64,000 nt of DNA from Lota lota (lineage: Eukaryota; Chordata; Actinopteri; Gadiformes; Lotidae): NCBI GenBank assembly GCA_026745465.1, contig JACYXH010000216.1, positions 4,064,501 to 4,128,500 of the forward strand, written 5' to 3'. Positions 19,256 to 57,100 of the stretch are shown here, piece after piece. The translations under genes were made by a program, and so were the position numbers. Within the stretch, counting starts at the first letter, position 1; every line of letters starts with the position of its first letter. Under the pieces are notes generated by a model. That model was given only the letters and a program-made list of their open reading frames with translations, made no database searches and was not told the DNA's origin.

Positions 19256-19620
19256 CCAGAGTTTTCTTTTGGTGCAATGGGGAAGGAGGGGGGAACCAAC
19301 TCCACCGCTCTTCCCTTCTTCACGCGTCTCTCGTCCCCATCAAAGAACGCACAGGTGCTGCTGATGCTGCTCAATCCGCCGGGACGCGTTCACGGCGAGC
19401 CGTGCGGTTCTTACCCTACGGGTTTCATGTGCGATACAGCAAACGGGACCGGCGAGGGCTTCTACGTTAACTCGAATGTGTCCGCCTGCGTTAGTGGGCT
19501 GTGGAAATCGCTGTTAGAAGCATTTCTATGAGAGACGCAGCTCCCCTGACTGCAGAAGTCCCACCCCTGCAGTGCAACTTCTACACTTGATGGCAATACG
19601 TGGAGCCCGGGACGCTGAAC
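19256..19620 (-). other. Candidate syt12 first (untranslated) exon
   Basis: A CpG-richer stretch than its surroundings. It ends in a good donor, CTCTGG|GTAAGG (19256/19255), and lies about 30 nt downstream of a minus-strand TATATAG (about 19647-19654). It carries at least one short upstream frame (ATGGGGACGAGAGACGCGTGA). It would splice to the acceptor at 10326. No transcript evidence. Confidence 0.4.
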
Positions 19621-19621
19621 G

Positions 19622-19700
19622 CTGAACAATAACGGCCACTACAGCACTATATAGCCTCGTATAACATTAGTCGACCGTTGCTTTCTTACGCGACTGTTGC
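19622..19700 (-). promoter_or_regulatory. Candidate TATA promoter for syt12
   Basis: Minus-strand GGCTATATAGTGC lies about 30 nt before the proposed start of the CpG-rich exon. CpG dinucleotides continue through 19670-19710. Confidence 0.35.
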
Positions 19701-21235
19701 CCGTGGAGATAAACGGGGTGAGAATATAAAGACTAGAGAAAGAGTGCATCTGTGTCTAGGGAACGTAGGGTTCTTGTCCTCTTTAATTAAGAACGTATTG
19801 AGTGATGACAATCAATTATCACTATATCACCATACCCCTTTAATTGGCTATTAATTTAAGAAATCCGTTTAGTGTTTTGTTTAGCCTATTACATAACTTC
19901 ATAAATGGTTTAATTGACAGCCTACCAAGCATTGATTTTTATATGACTTCCCAAAATGTCATTTTAAAAAGGCTAAAGTTGATATTTCAATTAGGACAAA
20001 GGTCACTGGATGCTTTTGCTATTTGTCATTCAATGTGTAATGCAACTTCAAATTCATCTGGTTTTATTGCTTTCCAAGGTAGAAAATATCTTCACTATTG
20101 TAGTCCATCACTGGTGCAATATCAGACAATTTTATCTTTAGATGGCATTTAGACTAGGCATATGATGCAGCACATTAGTTTCAGTCAGCCTTTATTTCAA
20201 TTGCTCAAAAAACTATCTTAATAGTCTTCATCTGATTCAGTTACTATGAAGCCCTTTAGCTTCAACCAAGCTTACCAAACAAATATCATGCACAAAGTAG
20301 AACAGATTTAACAAGCCCATGCCACACGTTTAACAGCACTTGATTAAGTGAAGACTAATACATTTATCAATGTAGCCCATATAGGCTCCACAGCAAGTTC
20401 CTAGACAATTCAAGTTTGGTGCACAAGTTGCATCACCAAAACAAGCATAGCTAATGCAACATTCAAAAGTGAGAAGCAATTTGCTTCATACTTTCCCTAC
20501 ATTAAAGCTGCTGCAGTCAAGGTGGGAGAGTGCAGAAAATTGCTTTTGGAAACTACAAAAGAAATTAATAATAATCACATCTGTGTTGGAGCCATGATAA
20601 CATTGTGTGTGCAAGTGATTGACAGGCAAGGTAGATTTCCAAACCAAATCAGGGAAGAGGTGCCCTAATGACGTGGAAGTGACAGGTTCATAGATATTCA
20701 AAAGCTGAGCATCTTAGGGTACATCACACCAATATCTAGAAGAGCAGCAAGCTGAAAGTCTTTTCATAGCATTATGAATTATATTCTTCTCAGTACTTTG
20801 AACAGTTACCAAGACAATCTTGGGACACTGCACCACATTGTCTAATGGCAAGATAGAGCGACCTTTAACCCATAAATCAAGATAAAGAAAACCAATTGAC
20901 ACTCCAATGAGTGCCATTGGTCAGACCCTGTATAAAAATAGTTTGCATACAAACGAAAGACTAGTAATAAAATCATGTTTATTTATGAAGCAACACATTT
21001 TAGATGTCAACTATAATCAGAAGCATTTCAAGCCCTCAAGAATTAACTTAAAAACCATAGTGGGGAACCATAGTTATCTCGGATCATTACATTTAGTAGC
21101 AGGTTAGGAATGTTGATTAAATTGGTGGGCAACAAGTGCATAGTAGTTACCCTATCAAAATACTAGGGTGCTAACAAACCAGTCAACCAGAAGCCTTCAG
21201 GCGTTTTATGAAAATGGGGAGATTACATATCTCAC
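19701..21235. other. Stretch with no recognised feature
   Basis: A/T-rich, without repeats, splice-bounded open frames or family matches on either strand. Confidence 0.6.
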
Positions 21236-21283
21236 CAGGTTATCTGCACAATGGGCACTTGTATGCTGAATGTCCATCTTCCC
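21236..21283 (-). other. Candidate spliced exon C (48 bp)
   Basis: A strong acceptor (TGTTTCTTTCAG) and donor (CCTG|GTGAGA). It includes an ATG in strong context (AAGATGGAC). If joined to the acceptor at 10325, the frame continues without a stop through that exon's 5'UTR tail into SYT12, giving a 20-residue N-terminal extension (MDIQHTSAHCADNLAGCCT before the usual Met). Could equally be an untranslated or spurious exon. Confidence 0.3.
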
Positions 21284-21395
21284 CTGAAAGAAACACATTT
21301 GAGCCGAGGACTTGAGTCACAGCAACGACAACCGTCTGCCGTCCTGAATGTTATCAGATTAACTGAACTATATAGAATCAGGCCAAAGAGCTTAC

Positions 21396-21460
21396 CTTTC
21401 CTGGAGGAGGAGCCGGCCGTTCTCACCACCACCAGGAACTCCAGATGACCTGCATCACTT
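21396..21460 (-). other. Candidate spliced exon B (65 bp)
   Basis: Acceptor GTTACCTTTCAG, donor GAAAG|GTAAGC. Open in one frame only, including HLEFLVVVRTAGSSSRKG. Joined to exon C, that frame stops after KCPLCR. No family recognised. Confidence 0.3.
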
Positions 21461-21982
21461 CTGAAAGGTAACACTTGCACACCAGTCACTTTCCCTCCCT
21501 GTTCATAGGGATATGCAATATACACTCACAAATCATCTTTATTTTATTCAATTACCCTCCCAACCCCAATAGCCAGCTGTACATGTGTACTGTATCTGTT
21601 GTGGTTTTCCTGCACTGTTACCATTTCTATAATTTGCATGCAAGTGTCAAGTGTCCCGAAAATACCCATGGGCATCCGTTGGAGACTGCGCCGCTCCTGG
21701 TTTTCCATTCACCTACAGCTGCCAGTGTCCGTTCTGCATTTCATAGATAAGTTTGATTTACAAACATGGTAGGATGTACAAACACTAGGAGATTTAAACA
21801 AACAGCTCTGCCTGGGAGTTTACGTCACCTTCGAGGGGGTGTTCAATGAGTCATCAAGGCCACCAGTCAAGCCAGAGGAACATCCATCAATGGGCACAAC
21901 ACTGACAGCCTGAACAAAATGGCATTTCCATACTTCACTGTTTGAGGAACTCAGACAAAAAGTGAAAAAAAGAAAAACTCAC

Positions 21983-22023
21983 CTACTTTCTAGGCCCATC
22001 TCACCGCTCTGAATTAAACTACC
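21983..22023 (-). other. Candidate spliced exon F (41 bp)
   Basis: Acceptor CCTTTTTTTCATGAAG, donor GTAG|GTGAGT. Contains GAGATGGGC. From that ATG the frame runs in phase through exons B and C as a 41-codon open frame. It is either a small-protein frame or an upstream ORF of syt12. Confidence 0.25.
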
Positions 22024-22871
22024 CTTCATGAAAAAAAGGACACAAGTATCAGCTATTCATAGACTATTTTAATTCCCTTCAAATAGTTTCACAAATCTTC
22101 CAATGGACTTGGCAAAATACGCAAATTAAAAATATCTAAATTCGTCAAAAAATACATTTCTCATATTAAAAGCAGCTGAAGTTACCAGTATTTACAGTTG
22201 CAAGCCCATTACTCTAAAACACAGCCATGCGTGTACTAATATTTTTGTTATTTGCATTGGAACAAAGTCAACGCAAAAAAATTGCATTGGAACAATTTAA
22301 AAAGATTCCCACAAACAGTGGCCTGTACAAAAGGAGGCGAATCAAATGCATCATTGCACTGAAAACCACATTGAACAGAATCCATTAATCAGCAGTCAAA
22401 CTGCAAGCAGCAGTAAACAAGCTTCAAATGTAGTATAAGTGGAAAAGGAAAGACTAGATAAAGGGGAGAGTAGTAGGGACGAGTAGGCATTGTGTGTGCA
22501 AGTGCATGTTTGAATCCGTAAGTACAGCGTCAAAGCCAAGACTAAACCTTAAAACCCGCAGTCAGTCATCAAGTCAGTCTTTGGTCTATAAAAATAAGGG
22601 CCTGTCCTTTACTTTGTGTAAGTCTCTTTGGGCAACATTGCAGTCTTGGTGACCCATGACGCTTCCAAGTGTTTTTTTTGTGGCTTCATGAGGGCAGCAA
22701 CACAGTCATCTGCAGGTGGTGATGTGCGGTTCTCCAGAATGGGTTAACGATTCCTCAAGGTTTGCCGTGACCTTTAATCCTGCAAAAGGGTGTCTTGGCA
22801 AGAATACACGTTTGTCAAATTCAGCATTGCAACGGATGTTGAGTTCTTTAACCTAGTAGATGTCCTTCACC

Positions 22872-22950
22872 TACAAAAATAAATAAAAAGATTGACATAG
22901 TACACTCCAACACCTTGTGTTGTGATTTGTCTACTTACCCCATTACTTAC
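22872..22950 (-). other. Candidate 79-bp mini-intron
   Basis: The donor GATTAG|GTAAGTAAT (22951/22950) and acceptor TTTATTTATTTTTGTAG|G (22872/22871) are both near consensus. 79 bp is a typical teleost short-intron size. The flanking exons show no long conserved frame; after the acceptor a 50-codon open frame follows an early TAG. Probably a non-coding transcript or 5' exons. Confidence 0.35.
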
Positions 22951-23503
22951 CTAATCCATGGTTCATCGATTCTTGCAAAGAAAAACAAAACTGTACAGTG
23001 GATGGCTGACGATTTTGCTATGGCTGAAGTTGTTTCCTTGTTGAGGCTCTTGAGTTTCCCCACACAACTTTGACAGTTATTCATTTCCCCAGTTTTTCCA
23101 TTTTTGCTGCCAGAGCACACATTCCCCAGTGCACACAGCGAGGTCGTCGGAGACACAGGGAGGCATGGTTTAGTAAAGTCAAGTCAGTGAAGTCAAGTCA
23201 GCTTGCCTTGTCGACCCCAGCTTAAGACTAAACGTGTACAACAACACTGTGCTCGAAACGAACTACAATCCGCAAAGCCGTGTTGACTTTAACAGTGAAG
23301 TGCGTGCAAAGTTAGAGGGGAAAGAACAGGAATAGACAGCAATGCGTGTGCGGTGCACAGTTCCACAACACGGCTCACCTGACGCCAACAGCCCAAACCA
23401 CCCCAACAAGCTCACAACATAGAGATGTCTAAGGCCTACTCACTGCGGTGTTCCTCGGTGAAGCACCCCCGTTGGTGGCCACATTTGTCCGGATTGTTCA
23501 AAA

Positions 23504-23608
<105 letters not shown>

Positions 23609-23711
23609 CATGAACAAGCAGCAGGGGGTCATCTATGAAGAGCTTCAGCGCGACACTAGAACACAGATGCTCTAGATTGCCGATCACGCCACACCGAACA
23701 TCAGTTTCGCA

Positions 23712-23830
23712 GTCCAAAGCAAAATGACATGAAGACCCACATATATAGGGGTGCGTGACACCCACTCAATTAAGAGCCAATGAGACCGAACGCTCTGTGA
23801 TTGGTTGTAGACGAGCGGTAGCCCTAATAG
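23712..23830 (-). promoter_or_regulatory. Candidate distal TATA/CCAAT promoter
   Basis: Minus-strand TATA box CCCTATATATG (TATATA at 23742-23747). Upstream are two CCAAT boxes in opposite orientation (23800-23804 as CCAAT on minus, 23777-23781 on plus), a common NF-Y arrangement. Transcription would start near 23712 and read toward the candidate exons at 21.2-23.4 kb and syt12. A donor-like CGCA|GTGAGT lies at 23444/23443. Confidence 0.4.
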
Positions 23831-24882
23831 GCGTATTTCATTAAGTCTATGTTCCGATGACGGCTACACCTTTGAATTCCCCACCTCCCAAAGAGCTGCA
23901 CTTTAAGTAGGGTTTAATTTGATTCTCAACACATCTGGTCCACCAAAATAAAGTAGCCTTATATCACACACCTTTATTTGAAACCAGTAGGCCTAGTCAG
24001 AGTCAGTAGCCCATCAAACTGGAATGTAGGCCTTTTATTTCGAGTCTTCTTTACCGTGCAATGCCACTGAATCGACATTTTTGGAAAATGGAGTGGACAT
24101 ATAAATATTGTCCATAGTAGGCTGCTTTTAGTTTTGGTCTAATGCGTAAAGAGATCGAGATGGGTAAATAGTTTAGGCCTTTATTTATAGACCTAATGAG
24201 TTTAAAACAACACACAACTGATTAAATCTATTTTCTAAAGGTTGTAAACCCAGCGTCCATTTCGTTTAATACCTGCAGGGCCTGGGGATACGTTCTTAAC
24301 TTCCATGGGAGATGGTGACAACGAGTACAAGTATACAAAAAATTAGGTTTAATAAGAGTTTATTCTCGACCTAAACAGCCGGGGGGTATCTAATCAGAAC
24401 AAACCTAGGCCTAGTTAGATTAATCTCTTAGCTATCAATTTAAAGCTATGCATTCAAGTCAAACAACGCTAACTTATACCATCATTTCTTTCCTTGCAAT
24501 ATAGTTTAATATTGATGTCGTAAACTCTATTTGGAGCTCTATTTATTGGGATGAACCAATCTTTACAATCCAGCGAAACAAGTTGAGCAGGTTCGTGTTA
24601 ATGTCGCCATCAAGTGGCGGAGAGTATTTTAACATAGGTAAATGTTATCTAGACTAAACAGGGCTCATGCAACATATTTGTCTAAAATTCAGTGTAATAT
24701 TATAGGGATAGAGTTGCTTGCATGGTACTGTGTCCATCCATTCATACCAATTTATTACTCAAATATGTATGTAGAGGATCATAGGGAATTTAATAGTTCT
24801 GTCCTTGCTTTAATATCCTGCTGCAAAACATTAAAAGGACAGGAATTATGAGAACAACAAAAAATGGACACAATGACAATAT
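23831..24882. other. Intergenic stretch between peak1 and syt12
   Basis: A/T-rich; no gene, microsatellite or mobile element recognised. Confidence 0.55.
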
Positions 24883-24895
24883 ATAAAAACATATA

Positions 24896-24929
24896 TTTAT
24901 TGTTCTGTTACTGCTGGTTAACTTTATTT
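24896..24929 (-). terminator. peak1: Candidate peak1 polyadenylation signals
   Basis: Two minus-strand AATAAA hexamers (24924-24929 and 24896-24901). They are followed by T/GT-rich sequence (TGTTTTTATATATTGTC, then TTTTTTGTTGTTC), as expected downstream of a cleavage site. An earlier AATAAA at 26158-26163 could serve a shorter 3'UTR. Confidence 0.45.
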
Positions 24930-25430
24930 GACAGTAAAATGGAATTGGGCCAGGAGATATGCATCATGTACAGTTTGTGACTGACAAATGAAACACAGTA
25001 CTGTATTCACTGTTGGCAACACTGGTACAAATCGATGAAGGCGGATGTGTTTTAAAAATGGTGCCACACTTCCAACATGACCTCTCTTCAATCAAAGTGG
25101 TTTGACTCCTGGATTGAGGAGGGTAAATATCTGTACAATAGGCCTACAGTGTCCAACGATTGTCTTTTCCATGTTATTATTTAACTCTTTGTTTTAGGGA
25201 CAACTATAATTTTCCTTCTCTCATAACCGTTACAATAGAGGAGAATAAAGTAAATCTTTTCTTTGTTAAAATGGACTAATTCTACTTTAGTCTCTCTGAC
25301 AGAGGTGCTCTGTAGGACGTGATAAAATAGTGTGTATAGGTTAAAATAGATAAGATTGGAGCATATATATATTTATATTTGTATAAAGGCTTGACATCTT
25401 TACAAACACAAGGACAGCAACCAGTGCCGT

Positions 25431-25547
<117 letters not shown>

Positions 25548-26099
25548 TTAACAAAACAAACCCTTTAACAGAGTGACAAAATCCCACACTTGCTTTATCT
25601 CGATTCACTTGTCACACTGAAGTTGTCACCAACAGAACCATAATTCCAGAAGTCCATTTGCCTCGCCGTGATTCTGAAAATGTATATAACTGATGTCAGA
25701 GGACGGATATCATGGCACATGTAAAAAAGAAAAAGAAAAAACAAAGTAGAGAAAAACTTTCAGGGAAATGGTGCATGTACACACAGGTCAATTTATCAAC
25801 CAACCAACCATTTCTTTTGGTTGACTGTCCATATAGATTCATTGTGTGTCAAACCTGTAGCTGATAATAGGGACATACTATTCAGCTTTTGAATGTGTGT
25901 ACACAGAAAGCAAACACAGTAGGATTTGGCATGGCATTGGCTGGATCTTACAGAAAGTAAAAGACAAAAGGCGGGACAGAGTGGAAGCATCGCTTAGTGG
26001 TTGGATAGTTTCACTGGAGGGGCGGGTTCTTAAGGCTGTGTTTGCAAAGTGTGTCCAGCGCCTAGTGGTTGAGATTAGAGCAGGCTTTTGCGATGCAAT

Positions 26100-26269
26100 G
26101 GGGGGGGGGGGGGGGGGGGGGGGGGGGGTAATAGTCCAGGGAAATGGTTCCAAATGGTTTATTGGTTCTCTTCTTCAAGGTCTTGCCCACAACCACAGTT
26201 CAACATGTACAGTTTAGTCCAAACTAATCAAAAGCCAGTTCCTCCAATGTAAGGGAACCTCTCTCAGTT

Positions 26270-26319
<50 letters not shown>
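26100..26319. repeat. Poly(G)29 and nearby (CT)n
   Basis: 29 consecutive G at 26100-26128, and (CT)n at 26272-26319. Confidence 0.95.
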
Positions 26320-26325
<6 letters not shown>

Positions 26326-28016
26326 TCTTTGCCTCTCGGATAACCTCTGATGTCTGCAATGTAGATGTCCCATCAGGGTTTGTCAGCGTAACTTGATGGA
26401 TTTGCAAATGCCATCCACAGACTGGTATTGTTCAAAATCTGCAAACAAAGTCGATAGAAAATCAAAACAAAAACAATTAAAACATCCTGCACTCGCTGAA
26501 GCATGCCAAACTGTGTCCAAGCCATCGTTGTAACATTGAATCCAAATTTAGTTTATAGCCTTAACTGCGACTCTGTGTCTATGAGACATTTTCGTCATTT
26601 TATGTGCCACTAGAAATTAAAAAGGACTTGTAAAGATTGAAAAAATGCTAATAAAGAGTGAAATGCTTCATGGTGTTCTAAAAATAACAACATACTGTAA
26701 GCTCCATAGGTAATAGACAGAAAAACAAAACAGAAAGAACATTGCACACATTGCAACAAAAAGGTAAAATCCAGGGTTTGTTTTGTGCCATTTTAGCTTG
26801 GAAAGGACAACATTAAATGGGTTTACACATACTGACGGTCAACTGTGCTATCAGATCGCGAAAGGGGCAATGTATGCCAAAGAACACTAAATGCGACTGT
26901 GAAGAAATCGACCTTCGTGCTTTTGGAGACTTGCAGTTTTCACACAAAAAATGCTTGTCACTCAAATACTACAACATACTGTAGGTAAAAACGCCAGGAT
27001 TTGATAATACTTGAATATAAGTTCCAAGGAGTGACTATGGTAACCTACTGCTGTTGGCATGGAAACCTACTGTTGTTGACATCAACAGTGGGTGACTTGT
27101 TAGCAATGGTTGTTAAATGTGATGGAAAAAATGGCATGACCTTGACTGGCTTCTAGTGACCTTGAGCAATTGAGTTGCATTTGTGTGGGGGATTCTTTGG
27201 CTATTTTATAATTTAATGGTCAAAGTTCACAGTATGTCTTTTGTGCTTTTCCTGGAGCATATAAGGGAATCGTGGTCTAAAATATTGAGTTACATTCCAT
27301 GGTTTGCATCTAAAACCCTTCTTATTTTAAACGTTCAACTGCTCAAATCTTTCTGATTTGCTATATTACACAGGACGTTTATTCACGGCAAATTAATGTA
27401 AACGACAAATACACCCTGGCTGCGTGAGTACAAAGCCCAAACCAATGACTCTGTTTAGTCTTCATCGTTCCCACAGCATTCACCTCTAACAGGAAAGGTC
27501 CATCGGATACACAGCCCTTTTCTGCACAATTCATTTATGTAACGCCTTACTGTCTTACAGGGCTTGAGCTCAAAACCGCAAGCACCCCCCCCCCCCCCAG
27601 GGCAGTGCACTTTGTGTCTCTGCATCACAAGCACCCGCACAGAACCATCAAACTCCACGGTCAGGCTCCATGGACTTCAGTGTCTACAAGGGGTCTACGC
27701 CTCGTTGCATTTTGTTTGGACTTCACTTCTTGACTGTTGTTGACAACCTCGATGTTGGTTTACTTTGTTCCACTGTAAGGGATGAAAATGGCGAGCACAG
27801 CCTGTCCACTTGACACGTTCTACCATGGAAAGATTGAAACTATTGAAAATGCAGATGAAAAAAGGCTGATTCGTAGGGGATCCGAGTGGCCAGAGATGTA
27901 CACGACCAGGCCAGATATTAGCTTTCATCATGCACACACACATGCGCACGCACGCTCACACACTCCAGAGGGGTGGTGGTGGGTCTGTTGCCATAGTGAC
28001 GGCCGACTTCAGAGGC

Positions 28017-49031
<21,015 letters not shown>

Positions 49032-49033
49032 GG

Positions 49034-53203
<4,170 letters not shown>

Positions 53204-54193
53204 CTTGTTCATTCAATTGATCTTGATACAGGGAGAACTGAGTATAAAGATGTCTGACTGACTGCTGGGATATTTGTGGTTCTGTCTGTCTGTTTGTCTG
53301 TTTGTCTTGACAGGTTGGTGGAGGAAAATTTGACCCTGTTTCAGAGGGGGATATTTGACGATACACTTGCGAATAACCAGAGCTAAACCCTGAAACTAGT
53401 TTCTCCACATTTTTGATGATCACATCTAAAAGACACTGGGGGAAGGGTTTGGCTCACACATCAGGCTTATCAGATTTCCAAGGGGCTGGTATGGAGTTAC
53501 CCAGGCTAACAGGTGGCCTATCATAAAGTGATTCATGGGCAGCTGACTGAGCCTCCAAAAACAACCCAAAACGAATCTGCACATTCATGGCACTACAGTT
53601 CATCATCTCCTATCATCTGAAACCATATCCACAATCTCATATATATATATAAATATAAATATATTATAAAAGAAATTGGATTAGTGCGAGTATAACGATT
53701 ATTTGCTCCCACAATGTTTTGTTAGGTTGACAAAGAAATCGATGTTTTGTAAGAAATAAATAAAATAAATAAACCAGAAACGTCAATCTAATCTTGCAAC
53801 GTCAATGTAACCTTGATTTAATTTGCAATGCAAATGAATGGTGCCATCCAAAAGAGAGCACTGTGCCATATCCGTAGATAATCAGTTCACATCAACTATG
53901 TTCGGTTTGGCAACGTTCATTGAAAAATCAATGACGGACCTGTTAGACCCAAATGTAAACCATACAAAAGAATAAAATCGCACAAAACAAAATGTATATC
54001 ACGCCAACATCGCAATTTTAACACAATTGCAATATTTGTTGAATCGCAATATATGTGGTTCGGCACTCAGAAATCGCTGTAATATCGTTTAGTGAGGTCC
54101 CTGCCGATTCCAGTAACTAAGATCTCTTATTCACACACATCACAACAACAGCATATCACTTCACATGCCGGGTTTTCATTTATTGAAAAATAT

Positions 54194-54350
54194 AGATCTG
54201 GTGAGGTCCGTTTACTGTACATAATGCAGACCTGGCAAGCTCCATTTAGTGTATATTATATAGACCTGGTGAGCTACATTTACTGCACATTATACAGACC
54301 TGTGGAGCTCCATTTACTGTGCATTATACAGACCTGGTGAGCTCCATTAG
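54194..54350. repeat. 34-bp minisatellite
   Basis: Starts of AGAYCTGG at 54194, 54228, 54262, 54296 and 54330, exactly 34 bp apart. Each is followed by GAGCTCCATTTACTGT-like and CATTATAC-like text. About 4.6 copies with 10-20% differences. Confidence 0.9.
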
Positions 54351-55869
54351 GCTGGACATCATTACATTTGGCTCGGTGCCAAGAGGTGAGAGTAAGCCAA
54401 TAGGACAGAATAATTTAGGTGGATATACTGGAGACAAAAATGGGAAAAACAGAGACCATGAAAGAGATTGGATGAAAAAAGGGACTGGACACTTAGCTTA
54501 GATTAGTTATACAATGACATGTCATCTGTATCTGTTGTATACACAATACAAGGTATTATTCCTCTAATGGTTATGGACCATATGGACCGTTATGGACTTA
54601 AAAAAAAGAAGCAAACCCAGTTGCCAGCTTGGGAGTCAACCTGTTCTCTGTAGGAAGTGAAGGGTATGGTTTTGGTACGGGTCCTGTGCTTATGCCTTCA
54701 TGTCTGAGTGCCACAATGTTGTGACATCCTTCAAAATGAGAGAGAGAACTCAAATGAACGTGTGGAAACTGCAAAGGGAAAAGGTGGTTTCTGTTTCAAA
54801 AATGTGTAGCTCTCTGGGAAAACGTTTTTCCCCTGCAACAGTAAAACACACTGCCAGGCTCACTTTCAAGGTCTTCTCATTCGGGAATGTCTCCATAACA
54901 GACCCAAAGCACACTAGAAATGATAAACAACATTGAAAATAATTGGTTAAAATAAAACACCTGTCCACAAATGTCAGCCTCTCTATTGTTGTTAATGGAA
55001 CCGCTCCGAGCCCATATCCCCTATAAGACCATCTGTTTGGTTTGCGTTTTTTGGAGGATTTTCCCGATGTTCGCACGTTATTAATCTGTGGGTGCGAGGT
55101 CAGCAGGATTACATTTAAAGCCCTTAAATGGGCAACACATTAAAGGGAAACACATCCATTCACCTCTAAAACGGCAAACGTAGGGGAGACTATGTACTAT
55201 GCACTACTAGAACTGTGTGAAAAACCAAGAACTGAATCAAACTCTTCAAGGTCACGTGACTACAATGTGGCATTATCCTTCTTTACCATTATTATTTTAA
55301 AGAACATTTTATGTCCATAAAGGTTCAACACAGTGTTATGCAAGAAAGAACCGAAACATTGATTTGACAATAATGGAGTTCAGTCAATGGCTTAGGGTCA
55401 TACCTTAAACCATAGAAGATTTCACTTTGAATCCCTAGAATAGGTTAAATATGCAATATTTCTCTGTTATACCGATCGATTCCACCTAACGAGGTAAACA
55501 TAATATGTGTCCCACTTCGCCAGAGTAAAATAGAGAGTCCATTTAGTTATTGTGAACCACTATTAGACTTATCAATGAAACCACTGATGCATCCTAATGT
55601 TAAATACCAAACATTGATTACCAACCACAGGAGAATGCGACTGCAATTTCTGCAAGTCATTGAGAGGTCCACGGCCAGCCAGGCAAAACAGAAACGGACA
55701 GAAAGGGCATTCACCACAGCCAGCATACTTATCTAAGCCATTTCACATTGGCCAGATTATTAGAATGCATGTGGGGCTTGCCAATGGGTCATCAATATGG
55801 ATGACATACAAGAGGGCGGCAGAGTGCAATGGACTGTATCAACTGTGACACACGCTTCTAAGTGGCTGG

Positions 55870-55870
<1 letters not shown>

Positions 55871-55923
<53 letters not shown>
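55871..55923. repeat. (TG)n microsatellite
   Basis: About 53 nt of TG. Confidence 0.95.
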
Positions 55924-55924
<1 letters not shown>

Positions 55925-56639
55925 TCAGAATATTGGATTAGAAGGATAACGTGTGATAAGCATCACAATAAGTAACATGTGGACCAAGAGAGACCGCAGA
56001 GTGAACACAACCATGCAGAAGGGAGCGGGCTAGCGCCAGTTTTTTGTACATGTGGTTGGGAAGTAAACACTTCAAGAGGTTTATCATTTTATACGTTTTC
56101 TTCTGTCATAACTTCCACACATGGGCCCTAATCAAAGGAAAACCAACCTCCACTTTTTTTTCATTAAATGTATTGCGGTTAAGGGTTTCGCTGTCCACAC
56201 AATCAGAAATGGGGGGTGTAGCCAGAATGTTTGATTGATGTAATCTGGTGACCCAAAAGGGCTAATAACAGGGGACTCATGCAATGGCATGCATTTATCC
56301 CAGAGATGGCAATTTTAGTCCATATTTACATGTTATCTTACATTTAAACAAAACTACTGCATTTAAGTTGAGATTTGGACCAGGATCCATTCATAGCAGT
56401 ACCATGTAACCCACTGCACAACATTTCATCTAAAACAAGTTGTTTTACGGATGGTTTACCTTTAATTTAACCTTTAGTGTTTCTGCTTTTAATCAATGGT
56501 TGAAACTTGGTTGACATTAGACAGGTGGTGATGGTGAAAATTATATAGGTGAAAATTATTTGTGAAATACTAAACTTCATACCATACCAATTATGGACAG
56601 TAGGAAATATTGCAATTCAAGTAAATCAAAAGGTGCCAT

Positions 56640-57100
56640 TCGTAAGCAGAAAATACAATCAAATGCAATAGTACAATTCGACTTCAAAAACATTTCACAC
56701 TCACACACAGGCCCCTTGGCAGCCGACTCATTTAGGCCAGCTCTAGTTGTTTTAAGGTCTCTGGTCGGCGCTGAGCAAACAACTCAAAGTCGTCTATTAA
56801 GGCTTTTGAAGCGCTGGCGTTGACGAAGAGCAGCCATTAACCCGTCAGCTAAACAACCTCATTAATAGCTGGCCTCTCTTCCTGTGCTTTAAACTTGACT
56901 TACTGATAATGTATGGAGCCATAAATGACAACCTCAACGCACTGCATTTTCAAACAAAGAGTTTCAATCATCCGTACCAATTAGGCTTTGGCCAGAAGTG
57001 CAAGGATTTCTTCAGTGGAGCGCTATCGTTTCTAAAGGCCAAAAGCATTCCAAAGGCCTCCAAGACATGGCAATTACTACGATTGGGCCAATAAAAACAA
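56640..57100. other. Candidate conserved non-coding element
   Basis: About 460 bp of complex sequence without simple repeats, in the middle of a microsatellite-rich region. It has several homeodomain-type TTAAT/ATTA cores (GTCTATTAAGG, CAGCCATTAACCC, CCTCATTAATAGC) and the texture typical of vertebrate enhancers. No long open frame. Judgement from appearance only. Confidence 0.3.

Noticed and set aside
19277-19531. Plus-strand frame with a protein-like look in the CpG-rich block
   Set aside because: No family match and no splice context; probably a by-product of GC-rich 5' sequence of the minus-strand gene.
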